A DNA stretch of 64,000 nucleotides from Eublepharis macularius (lineage: Eukaryota; Chordata; Lepidosauria; Squamata; Eublepharidae), in NCBI RefSeq assembly GCF_028583425.1, contig NC_072795.1, positions 5,975,001-6,039,000 on the forward strand. Reading direction: 5' to 3'. The position numbers and the translations under genes were made by a program. Positions within the stretch are counted from its first letter, which is position 1, and each line of letters opens with the position of its first letter. Shown one piece after another: positions 55,721-64,000 of the stretch. The notes beneath the pieces were generated by a model. It was not told the DNA's origin and did no database searches. It saw only the letters and a program-made list of their open reading frames with translations.

Positions 55721-55905
55721 AGGTTGGGAAATTCTTGGAGGTTTAGGGGGTGAAGCCTGGAGAGGGCTGGGATTGCGGAGAGGAAGGACCATAGAGTCCA
55801 TCCTCCAAAGTAGCCATTTTCTCCAGGGGAACTGATCTCTGTAATCTGGAGAACTGTTCTAATTTGGGAGATCTCGAGGCAACACCTGGAGGCTGGCAAA
55901 CCTAG
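55721..55905 (-). mobile_element. MITE family A
   Basis: Starts at CTCTAGGTTGGGAAATTC and ends CTGGAGGCTGGCAAACCTA; left terminus lost beside the family B element. Confidence 0.75.
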
Positions 55906-55966
55906 TCAGACTCCGGTTGAGTGTTCATCATGTAGAGAGGCTAAAGTTCCTCCTCTTTCTACTAGG

Positions 55967-56178
55967 TAGGGTTGCCAACTCCAGGTTGGGAAATTCGTGG
56001 AGATTTGGGGGCGGAACCTGAGGAGGCTGGAGATTGCGGAGGTGGATCATCAGGGAAGTGATGCTGCAAAGCCTATCCTCTAGAGCTACCATTTTCTCCA
56101 TGGGAACTCATCTCTCTAGTCTGGGATCTGTTGAAATTTCAGAAGAATTCTGGATCCCAACTGGAGGTTGGTAGCCCT
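55967..56178 (-). mobile_element. MITE family A
   Basis: TAGGGTTGCCAACTCCAGG to CTGGAGGTTGGTAGCCCTA; complete but diverged. Confidence 0.8.
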
Positions 56179-56344
56179 ATTTAGCCAGTGAGCTTGTGCA
56201 CCAGATTGGCATTCACACCAGCAATTCTTCCAGAAAGAAGTTTTCTTGCAGTCTCGTAACAGGAAAGGTAGTCCTCCAGATATGATTATGATAATCACAG
56301 TAAAGGGTAATGCAGATGATGAGTATATTGTTTATTTATAACGT

Positions 56345-57000
56345 GCAGGTTGTGTGTGTTATGTGCTGTCAGGTCACCTCTGACCTATGGCGATCCTATG
56401 AATGAAAGACCTCCGAAACATCCTATCATTAACACACTTGCTCAGATCCTGCAAACTGGAGGACGTGGCTTCTTTTATTGAGTCCAGCCATCTCACTTTA
56501 GGTCTTCCTCTTTGCCTCCTGCCTTCCACTTTTCCCAGCATTATTGACTTTTCCAGAGAATCTTGTCTTCTCATGATGGGACCAAAGTACAATAGCCTCA
56601 GTTTGGTCATTTTAGCATGTAGGGATAATTCAGGCTTGGCTTGTTTTGATCTGGTACCCACTTATTTGACTTTTTGGCCATCCATGGTATCCACAAAACT
56701 CTCCTCCAGCACCACATTTCAAATGAATCTATTTTCTTCCTGTCAGCTTTCTTCACTGTCCAGCTTTCACATCCATACATAGTAATGGGGAATACCATTG
56801 TTTGGATTATCTTGATCTTGGTTCCCGGAGAGACATCTTTATTTTTAAGGATCTTCTCTAGCTCCCTCACAGCTGCTCTTCCAAGTCTCCATCTTCTTCT
56901 GATTTCTTCATTGCAGTCTCCCTTTTGGCTGATGATTGAGCCAAGGAATAGAAAATCTTGAACAATTTCTGTTTCCTTATTGTCAGGTAGAGTTGTGCAG
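56345..57000 (-). mobile_element. BovB/RTE LINE, C-terminal ORF and 3' end
   Basis: Two overlapping minus-strand frames read FLGSIISQKGDCNEEIRRR, FPITMYGCESWTVKKADRKK, SFEMWCWRRVLWIPWMAKK, then LRLLYFGPIMRRQDSLEKS and GKVEGRRQRGRPKVRWLD, the signature end of RTE-BovB reverse transcriptase proteins. A frameshift near 56610-56660 separates them; 5' truncated. The 3' end has the BovB motif GTCAGGTCACCTCTGAC. Confidence 0.88.
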
Positions 57001-57034
57001 GTTGAGTTGGCAGTAATATGAGGGTGGAGAAGCA

Positions 57035-57226
57035 AGCACACCAACATAAAAATGTTTCATAGATGCAGATGAGTTAGCCATGTTAGTCTGTGGTAGCAAA
57101 ATCAAAAAGAGTCCAGTAGCACCTTTAAGACTAACCAATTTTATTGTAGCAGAACTTGATTCTCGAAAGCTTATGCTACAATAAAATTGGTTAGTCTTAA
57201 AGGTGCTACTGGACTCTTTTTGATAA
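57035..57226. mobile_element. fold-back element, family F, inverted orientation
   Basis: Here the tail (GAGTTAGCCATGTTAGTCTG) is on the left, followed by arms AGAGTCCAGTAGCACC and GGTGCTACTGGACTCT. ATAAAAATGTTT flanks both ends (12 bp; left copy near 57046-57057, right copy near 57223-57234). The left arm is internally shortened. Confidence 0.75.
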
Positions 57227-57234
57227 AAATGTTT

Positions 57235-57425
57235 GTTTTGTTTGCTTAGTTTATGTCCCACTTTTGTCTCCAATGGGGATCCAATGTGTCTCTCTCCCCT
57301 TCTCCACCGTCTCCTCAAAATAACGCCATGATGTTGGTTTAGGCTGAGAATGTGTGACTGGCCCAAGGTCACCCAGCGAACTGCCACGGCAAGATGGATC
57401 TCGCGATCCTAGCCCAACTCTCTTA
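57235..57425 (-). mobile_element. tRNA-derived SINE
   Basis: Reversed body GTGACTGGCCCAAGGTCACC on the plus strand and GGGATCCAATGTG; the head is degraded. Confidence 0.6.
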
Positions 57426-57439
57426 ACTATTACAGCATA

Positions 57440-58115
57440 TCAAATACCAAAGTCATTTCAGCCTTCTTCCCCCCAAAGGCACCTCAGTTACCCAGCTAAT
57501 CTCTAACGCCTGTTATTCAGCTGTCCTTGAATATGTCGTCTTCACCGACCCCCCCCACCCACTCCGAGCCCCAATTCCGGCAAATGAGCGTAACATTCTA
57601 TGAATTCCATCTTCCTCTGTCAATGTCCCATCCATAATAAAGCCCAGAGGCAGAGATAACTCGCATAATGTGACAGCGTGGCTCAGAACAATAAAACACT
57701 TCCATCTAAACATTTCCTCGAGCATTAAAAATGAATGCTAAACTGTTTCGGGGTCAATGAATATGAATAGGTTGTATTTTATATATACAGTTTACCAGGA
57801 TGCGGTAAATTGTAATCTATGCAGAAGCCCCCTGACATAAAACACAGTTGGTTTAGGTAGGAGATGGCAAATGAGCGTAAGAATCCCAAGTGAATATATT
57901 ATTAAACTATACCAGCATGGGCTGCTGGCATAAATACCCTGCCTTATTAATGTCATATATCACTCGCTAAGCCCTTTCTCTCTCTAATTGGACTTTCCTC
58001 ATTAGCCCTGTGTGACAGTACATCCAGATGACAGCTAGTGAAGGTGGCTGGGTAACGTCACATCCAGATTTTTGAAGCTGTAACCTCGCAAGGAATCAGA
58101 ATGACAAATTGTTTT
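57440..58115. promoter_or_regulatory. candidate conserved non-coding element
   Basis: Repeat-free, A/T-rich, with no coding frame of note. Dense in short motifs of developmental regulators: SOX-like AACAATAAA, MEIS-like TGACAGC, homeodomain-like TAATTGGA and CATTAG. Conservation itself cannot be seen from one sequence; this is an inference from composition. Confidence 0.35.
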
Positions 58116-58219
58116 TCATTAAGGTGGCCAGTTTCCAGCCTGACTCATGTTCAAGCTCCAGGAGCATCTCTGTGGATGATGTCCAATGGCAGAAACCCTC
58201 CCCCCAATATCACAGTATT

Positions 58220-58278
58220 TCAGGTGGGTAGCCATGTTGGTCTGTAGTAGAACAACAAGATTTGGGTCCAGTAGCACC
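58220..58278. mobile_element. family F relative, left part
   Basis: TCAGGTGGGTAGCCATGTTG tail and GGGTCCAGTAGCACCTTGAA arm, interrupted by an L1 fragment at AAGACAAACT. Confidence 0.65.
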
Positions 58279-58289
58279 TTGAAGACAAA

Positions 58290-58912
58290 CTGACACGCCA
58301 GAGTAGCTAGATAAGGTTTACGAATATGCCTCAATGGCCAATTAACTTCTTATGTGCACAATAGACCGATAGTGGAATTCTGGAAAGAAATGGAAAGGTT
58401 TCTTCAACTATTTAGGTTAAAACTAGGATAAATTAAGGCAATAGGATACAAAGATAAAACACAGGAGAAATGATTAAAAATTATTGATACTAATGTTTGC
58501 GTATAAGCAACTAAGGAGAGGGAATAGGGTTGCCAGGTCCAGGTTGGGAAATTCCTGGAGATTTTTGGGGTGGAGCCTGGAGGGGGCAGAGTTTGAGAGG
58601 GGAGGGGCCTCAGAATGGTATAATGCCATAGAGTCCACCCTCCAAAGCAGCCATTTTCTCCAGGTGAACCGATCTCTGTCACCTGGAGATCAGTTGTAAT
58701 TCTGGGAGATCTCCAGCTACCACCTGGAGACTGGCAACCCTAAGAGGGAATGAGAGCTATTATATAATTAAGTTGTGTTGCTATATACTCTGAATATGTC
58801 TTTCTATTAGCCTAATCTAAATTCAAATGTAATACTTGTATAATTTCTTATGCACTTTCTATTGTTATATCTTTTCTTTTTAAATAAAATCTTTAATTTT
58901 TTTTTAAAAAGA
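58290..58912 (+). mobile_element. L1 LINE 3' end inserted in family F
   Basis: TGGAATTCTGGAAAGAAATG coding remnant, A/T-rich UTR and AAATAAAATCTTTAATTTTT end. AAGACAAACT occurs on both sides, a target duplication of about 10 bp. A MITE A lies inside it. Confidence 0.7.
58526..58741 (-). mobile_element. hAT-like MITE family A with perfect 8-bp duplication
   Basis: TAGGGTTGCCAGGTCCAGG to CTGGCAACCCTA, flanked by AGAGGGAA on both sides. Inserted into the L1 3' end, giving the order family F, then L1, then MITE A. Confidence 0.9.
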
Positions 58913-58914
58913 CA

Positions 58915-59100
58915 AACTAGATTTCCAGGGCAGGAGCTTTCGAGAATCAAAGCTGGACCTTTGTTTCTGGTGGGTAGCTGTTTCGGTCTGTAGTAGAACA
59001 GCAAGGTAGGGGTCCAGTACCACCTTAGAGACCAACTGGATTTCCAGCGTGTGAGTTTTCGAGAGTCAAAGGTGCTACTGGACCTGAATCTTGCTCATGT
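58915..59100. mobile_element. family F relative, right parts
   Basis: TAGATTTCCAGGGCAGGAGC continues the interrupted copy; a second copy follows from GGTGGGTAGCTGTTTCGG to GGTGCTACTGGACC. Confidence 0.6.
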
Positions 59101-59365
59101 ATTACTATGAGTCCCCTTGCCAGAGTTTCTGCAGGAATGGGTTTTCTTTAGAGTAGAGAACACAGGAGATGTATAAACGTGTTAGCAAATATACAAACTG
59201 AGAAATAGAGGGTTACAGTAGCCAGTGGAGAAGATTCAGTGGAAGGCAGTCAAATTAATCGAGGGCTGTGCAGGTACCTAACAGTGCATATGATAGTGGT
59301 ACTTACTCTGCAGTTCATGGAGAGCCACATTAATAACAATAATAACAACAACAATAATAAACTGA

Positions 59366-59560
59366 CCTGGATAGCCCAGGCAAGCTCGATCTCATGAGAT
59401 ATTGGAAGCTAAGCAGAGTTGGCCTTGGTTAGTAATTGGATGGGAGACCTCCAAAAAAGACCAGGGTTGCAGAGGCAGGCAATGGCAAACTACCGAGTCT
59501 CTTGCCTTGAAAGCCCCATTGCCGGTTGCCGTAAGTCAGCTGTGATTGAAGGTAATTCTC
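59366..59560 (+). mobile_element. 5S-rRNA-derived SINE
   Basis: TGGAAGCTAAGCAGAGTTGG, CTTGGTTAGTAATTGGATG and GGAGACCTCC align with the 3' two thirds of 5S rRNA; the body has GGCAATGGCAAACTACC and AGTCTCTTGCCTTGAAAGC. Best 5S copy in the window. Confidence 0.85.
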
Positions 59561-59841
59561 CTCCTCTTATTATTTATAGTCTGCATTTCTCACAGAGATC
59601 CAAAGCAGGTCACACAGTGTGAATAATAGTACAACATAGTTAACAGCTAGGACATTCACCAAACAAAGTACAGTAACGAACAACAGTTAGGACATTCAGT
59701 GAAAGAGATATAATAGCAGAAAATTTGAAAAAAACAAGCATAAAGCCTAGCATAGAGATGAAATCTTTCTGAAACAAAGCGTAAATAATTTTAATGGCTT
59801 GTTTAGCAACGTGGAAACTTCCTAGTAGGCATGTATCTACA

Positions 59842-60166
59842 CAGGGCTTTTTTTTCTGGGAAAAGAGGTGGTGGAACTTAGCGTGGAACTCAGGACCGCA
59901 CAATGACGTCACTTTGGGTCAACTGGAACAAGGGGGGAGTTTTTTAAAGTTTAAATTGCCCTTGGCGAAAATGGTCACATGGCTGGTGGCTCCGCCCCCT
60001 GCTCTCCAGACAGAGGGGAGTTTAGATTGCCCTCCGCACTGTGCAGCATGGAGGGCAATCTAAACTCCCCTGTCTGGAGATCAGGGGGCGGGGCCACCGG
60101 CCATGTGACCATTTTCAAGAGGTGCCGGAACGCCGTTACACCGCGTTCCTGCCGAAAAAAGCCCTG
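59842..60166. mobile_element. MITE family B with perfect 8-bp duplication
   Basis: CAGGGCTTTTTTTTC to GAAAAAAGCCCTG with TATCTACA on both sides (59834-59841, 60167-60174). CRE motif intact at 59904-59911. Long near-perfect palindrome around 60040-60060. Confidence 0.9.
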
Positions 60167-60174
60167 TATCTACA

Positions 60175-61560
60175 TAAGCAGACAGTACACAACAGAATAG
60201 CGTCCAGTCCTTGTCCCTAGTACCAATGCATCTCTCTGAGCTGCTACTTACGACACAGCCCTATAACCTGAGTTGAAAGCCTTCTTGAATAATGCAGTTT
60301 TGCATAGTTTACGCCCATCCCTGGCACAAGTATGGTTGCCAACCTTCAGGTGTGGTAGGGATCCCAGGTCCCCTGGTGGGGGCAGAGGATCTCTCGCTCC
60401 CACCCTCCACCCCCCACCCCCACTCACCCTGCAGGCAGGGGGGGGCACCGAAACGGTGTTGGGTATATTAATTAGTAACAGAGTATGAGCAATGGACATA
60501 ATAAGAACAGTTTAGTGCTATAAAATACTTTACTACATAAAAGAATAAAAGGTTACATTGGTAGAAAAAAAAGAATGGCTATTTGGCTACATCTTGTTGA
60601 TTAGAGAGACTGAGCTGAACAGACTTAGAACTGAACAAAGAGCAATAAAGCCTTAGTATATGTTTTCAGCTAATTGCCTCCCAATAAACTGGTTGCCCAA
60701 TAGAGAATCCCACCTCTACTTCATTAAGCATAAAGACTCCCTTTTCTATGGAGGGAAATCTAAGTCGACAGCTAAGTGGTTGCACACAAATAAGTTTACT
60801 AAGTAAGTAACACAAACAGTTTAACTCTTTCATGATTGAATGAAAACACTTGCTAATTCCCAACAAATGGGCCTCCAGGGCGTGCTCCGGGGCCGGTATG
60901 ATGTCACTTCCTGGGAGTGGCATCATTGCACTGTCCCGAGACTGCTCCTGTGCTTCGTAGTGGGTCCGCTGTGAAGCGTGCACACGCAAGGAGCAAAGAC
61001 AAAGTTGTTGGAATAGGCGGCTCAGCCTGCCTTTGGACACTGGGGGGCGCTGCATGTCTCTTTGAATGTAATGTACAAGTCTAGCAATCTGCCTCTCTCT
61101 TGTCTAAGGTGGGAACGCCTCCTGACTCCTCTCTTGCCTCTGTGCCTCTTGGGAAATCTCTCTCTCCCTCTTGGCCTTCCAAGGAGCAAGATATGAATCC
61201 TCGAAGTTCCATGGACCCTTTTGTCCACAGACCTACACCTACAACCTCGCTGCCTCCTTTTTCAGGCCATGGTATTAGAACAGGGAATGTAACTCTTTAG
61301 ATTAGGATCTTTCCCTTTTCTTTTTTTTTACTAGAAGATATTGCTATGGAAGAAATCTGCTCCAATAAACTGTAAGTTCTATCTTTCTATGATTTTGTCT
61401 GAAGATTAATTAATTAATGCACGTTTTTAAGGGTTTAAACGCTTCTGCCTAAATAACTCTGCTATGTTACTCTGCTAAGTTACTAAACTAAACCAAACTA
61501 AATATATATTCCCAATAAAGGTGATTGCTGGCATTCCTCGTCCCGCCAGCAGGGTAAGGA
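60175..61560. other. unassigned dispersed repeat, no gene seen
   Basis: 60505-60600 closely resembles 37095-37180 (TTTACTACATAAAGGATAAA-like, TTACACCGGTAGAAAATAAG-like), so both are copies of one unclassified repeat. Weak inverted ends near 60459 and 61517. Confidence 0.4.
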
Positions 61561-61571
61561 CACCTGGCCAC

Positions 61572-61765
61572 CCCAAAGGGAGGCCTGGAGACTTTCCAGA
61601 ATTACAACCAATCTCCAGAGATCAGCTCCCCTGGAGAAAATGGCAACTTCAGAGGGCAGACTCTATGGTATACCATAGGCTTTTAGGTGAAATCCCTCCC
61701 TAGATTTCCCCCACAGTCTCTGCCTCTAAATCCTTAGGAATTTCCTCAGGGAGGCTGGCAGCTTC
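61572..61765 (+). mobile_element. MITE family A, diverged
   Basis: AGGCCTGGAGACTTTCCAG, GAGAAAATGGCAACTTCAGA and ATCCTTAGGAATTTCCTCA keep the family order; termini lost. Confidence 0.65.
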
Positions 61766-62024
61766 TCTGTTCTTCCAGTGGTGGCTGGTTCAAGGAGGGA
61801 ACCGTTTGCCAACCACAAGCCCCACCAGGCAATGTCCTTGTTCCCTTTTTTGAAACATGGGCTGGAGCCGCACCAGGGAAAGGTGCTCAGAAGAGCCACA
61901 GAGTGAGTATCACTGCCATACACTGTTCTGACATGGAAGCAAGTGGGAGTGGCAGATGTACAGTCCCTGTCCCTCAACATCAGCTGCATAAACAGGAATC
62001 TTCCGGCACCTTCCATGAAGATAG

Positions 62025-62210
62025 TTTCAGGTGGGTAGCCATGTTGGCCTGCAATAGAAGGACAAGATTTGGGTCCAGTAGCACCTTAGAGACCAACTAG
62101 ATTTCCAGGGTATTTTGACTCTCAAAAGCTCATACCCTGGAAATCTAGATAGTCTTTAAGGTGCTACTGGACCTCAATCTTGCTCTTCTGGCACCTTGAA
62201 GAATAACAAG
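62025..62210. mobile_element. family F relative
   Basis: Left tail CAGGTGGGTAGCCATGTTG, arms GGTCCAGTAGCACCTTAGAG and CTTTAAGGTGCTACTGGACC around a short centre. Confidence 0.65.
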
Positions 62211-62472
62211 ATTTTATTCTAAAATAAGCTTGACTCTTTCACGTGCCAAGAGATTCCTGCTTATTTTGCTGCAACAGATTAATACGGCTCCCCCTTTAGA
62301 ATTATGTTCACCTATGTGTAGTGGTCACTGTGTCAGGATGCTGGTAACATCTGCCATACCCATACCTGGGGTGGGGGGTTTGAGGCTGGAGATTATAATG
62401 TTATGTTTATCAGTTGCAGATGTGGTTCTCAACTCTCCCAAGATGTGAATTCTTGCTGGAATTCTTTCTCTT

Positions 62473-62708
62473 AGAGCAGAACCACAAGTGACAAAAGGCA
62501 CAGATTGGACACTTGTCAGCTTCCCTCAAGTTTTGATGGGAAATGTCGGCGCCCTGGTCTTGCAGCTTGGCTCTCCGACTGCTGTCCAACGAACTTTTCA
62601 ACTGTCACTTGTCCAACATTCCGCCAAGCTGCCTACCTTTCCCGCCAAAACTTGAGGGAAGCTGACAAGGGTCCAATCTGTGCCTTTTGTCACTTGTGGT
62701 TCTGCTCT
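62473..62708. repeat. 236-bp palindromic MITE-like element
   Basis: Ends AGAGCAGAACCACAAGTGAC and its complement; arms of about 95 bp around a diverged centre. No clear duplication. Confidence 0.7.
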
Positions 62709-62849
62709 GTGACTATGCTTGTTCCTAGCCTCTGGGGAAGAACCTTGAACCTTGTATCCTCCTCAGTACAGATAGTTGCCAGCAGTTCTCAGGAAGGGGA
62801 ACGGGCAGAATGCTAGCCTGTGAATGATATAGGGAAATGTAGTCCTCTG

Positions 62850-62868
62850 TGCAAGCACCGAGTCATTA
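62850..62868 (-). mobile_element. Sauria-type SINE, left stub
   Basis: TGCAAGCACCGAGTCATTA is the reversed 3' end of the SINE; interrupted here by an L1 fragment. Confidence 0.7.
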
Positions 62869-63403
62869 TTATTTTTTAATTATTAATTTTTATTAATTTT
62901 TCAAATAAGAAGTAAATAGAAAAGAAAGAAGCAAAAAGAGAAAAAAATAAGTTTGGGAGAAAAAAGAAAAATGTATCCATTATGGTCTGCTTACAATACT
63001 CAGTATATCATTAAACATACTTAGTAAATATATGATACTATTAATAATGAAACATTCAGGTCCTTTTACATTCTTGGCGAGTTCAAACCTTTATGCTTAT
63101 TTTTAATCCAGTTATAAAACGGTATCCAAGGTCTGGCAAACTCCTCTTCCATTTTCCCGTTTAATATCATTGTCAATTTATCCATTTCCACTGTTTCCAT
63201 AGTCTTTTCCACTAGTTCTTCTTGAGTTGGTGTTATTTGCTGTTTCCAATGACATGCTAATAAAATTCTAGCTGCGGTCACTGCATGTATTATAAAATGT
63301 TTTGGGTCTTTGTTGAATTCATCTGAGATGCAGTTCTGTAGGAACAGTTCCGGTTTAAAAGGTATTGGTGTCTGTAAAATTGTATGGAGTAGTGTAGCTC
63401 TGA
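62869..63403 (-). mobile_element. L1 LINE, ORF2 C-terminus and 3' end, inserted in the SINE
   Basis: Minus-strand frame reads HAVTAARILLACHWKQQITP and EMDKLTMILNGKMEEEFA, typical of the vertebrate L1 ORF2 C-terminus, followed by an A-rich 3' end. GAGTCATTA is duplicated at 62860-62868 and 63523-63531. 5' truncated. Confidence 0.85.
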
Positions 63404-63521
63404 GGGCCAAGCTACACATGACGAATGACACTTGAACGGCAAGTGGATTGAGTGGAGGGCAAGTGAACAGGGAGAAATACACTTGCTGTTCAAGTGTCAT
63501 TCGTCATGTGTAGCTTTACCC
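63404..63521. mobile_element. 118-bp fold-back MITE with TGA duplication
   Basis: Same element and same length as at 3955-4072. TGA at 63401-63403 and 63522-63524. It sits exactly at the 5' junction of the L1 fragment with the SINE. Confidence 0.75.
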
Positions 63522-63522
63522 T

Positions 63523-63648
63523 GAGTCATTACTGACCCATGGGAGGACGCCGCATCACGTTTTCTTGGCAGACTTTTTCTTACGGGGTGGTTTGCCATTG
63601 CCTTCCCCAGTCATCTGCACTTTACCCCCTGGAAACGGTACTCAATTT
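63523..63648 (-). mobile_element. Sauria-type SINE, continuation
   Basis: GAGTCATTACTGACCCATGG, GGTGGTTTGCCATTGCCTTC and CAGTCATCTGCACTTTACC are the reverse of the body at 4790-4960. Cut at 63649 by a family C MITE. Confidence 0.8.
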
Positions 63649-64000
63649 CAGGGGTCATTTCGTAGAAAAAGAGCTGGAGGAACTCATTAGCATAACGCAT
63701 TAGTACAACTCATCAGCATATGCCATGACCCTGGACAGCACCAGAAGTGTGTCAGTAACATAACTGATTTGCATATGCCACACCCCCTGACATCACCTAT
63801 CCTGGCTGTTTTGGACCCAATCCTGGCAATTCAGGGCCAAATTGGGCCCAAAATGGCCAAAAAGGGTCTGAAAATGGCCAAAAAGGGGCCCAAAATGGTC
63901 AGGATTGGGCCACTGCTGAGTGGGAGAGTGGTCCAGCACCCGTCAGAGGCCCTATCCAGGCTGTTTTGGCCCCAATCCAGGCCAAAATGGGCCCCAAATG
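63649..64000. mobile_element. hAT-like MITE family C, runs off the window
   Basis: Starts CAGGGGTCATTTC next to CTCAATTT (expected 8-bp duplication; the second copy would lie outside). Same CCAAAATGGCC-type interior as 32171-32620, opposite orientation. Confidence 0.8.

Noticed and set aside
59366-59560. Possible 5S rRNA gene
   Set aside because: Only part of 5S is present, diverged, and it runs straight into a repeat body shared with three other copies.

Overview
The window is vertebrate nuclear DNA, most likely from a squamate reptile. One spliced host gene, nucleolin (NCL), lies on the minus strand. Around and inside it is a dense mix of CR1, L2-like, L1 and BovB/RTE LINE fragments, tRNA- and 5S-rRNA-derived SINEs and several families of small non-autonomous DNA transposons. 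The BovB tail together with a Sauria-type SINE suggests Squamata; I cannot name the species.

NCL runs from a CpG-rich promoter near 23.6-23.95 kb down to a poly(A) signal at 10.61 kb. I resolve 15 coding exons, all with GT-AG introns and consistent phases, giving a protein of about 675 residues: N-terminal TPAKK-type basic repeats alternating with four acidic tracts, a bipartite nuclear signal, four RRMs each split by one intron at the same place, and an RGG tail. Three introns carry snoRNAs on the NCL strand: SNORD82 in intron 4, SNORD20 in intron 5 and SNORA75 (U23) in intron 13. The two box C/D RNAs were identified by boxes, terminal stems and rRNA guides that address 18S A1678 and U1804; the H/ACA RNA has two hairpins, an H box, an ACA box and a pocket for 18S U93. 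Gene and guests thus belong to one programme: nucleolin acts in pre-rRNA transcription and processing, and its introns supply RNAs that modify 18S rRNA.

The 1-10.5 kb flank (downstream of NCL) and the 24-64 kb flank (upstream) hold no second gene that I can support; the open frames there are repeat-derived or chance. These flanks record many insertions with readable target duplications: five non-autonomous hAT-like families (8-bp duplications), one possible PIF/Harbinger-like 118-bp element, and a group of fold-back elements with 9-13-bp duplications and a one-sided tail whose class I cannot assign. Nested insertions at 4.1-5.0, 40.9-42.3, 47.1-47.9, 50.4-51.6 and 62.8-64.0 kb give relative ages. 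Between the repeats lie several repeat-free islands (about 43.2, 46.4, 49.5 and 57.5-58.1 kb) that look like candidate conserved non-coding elements.
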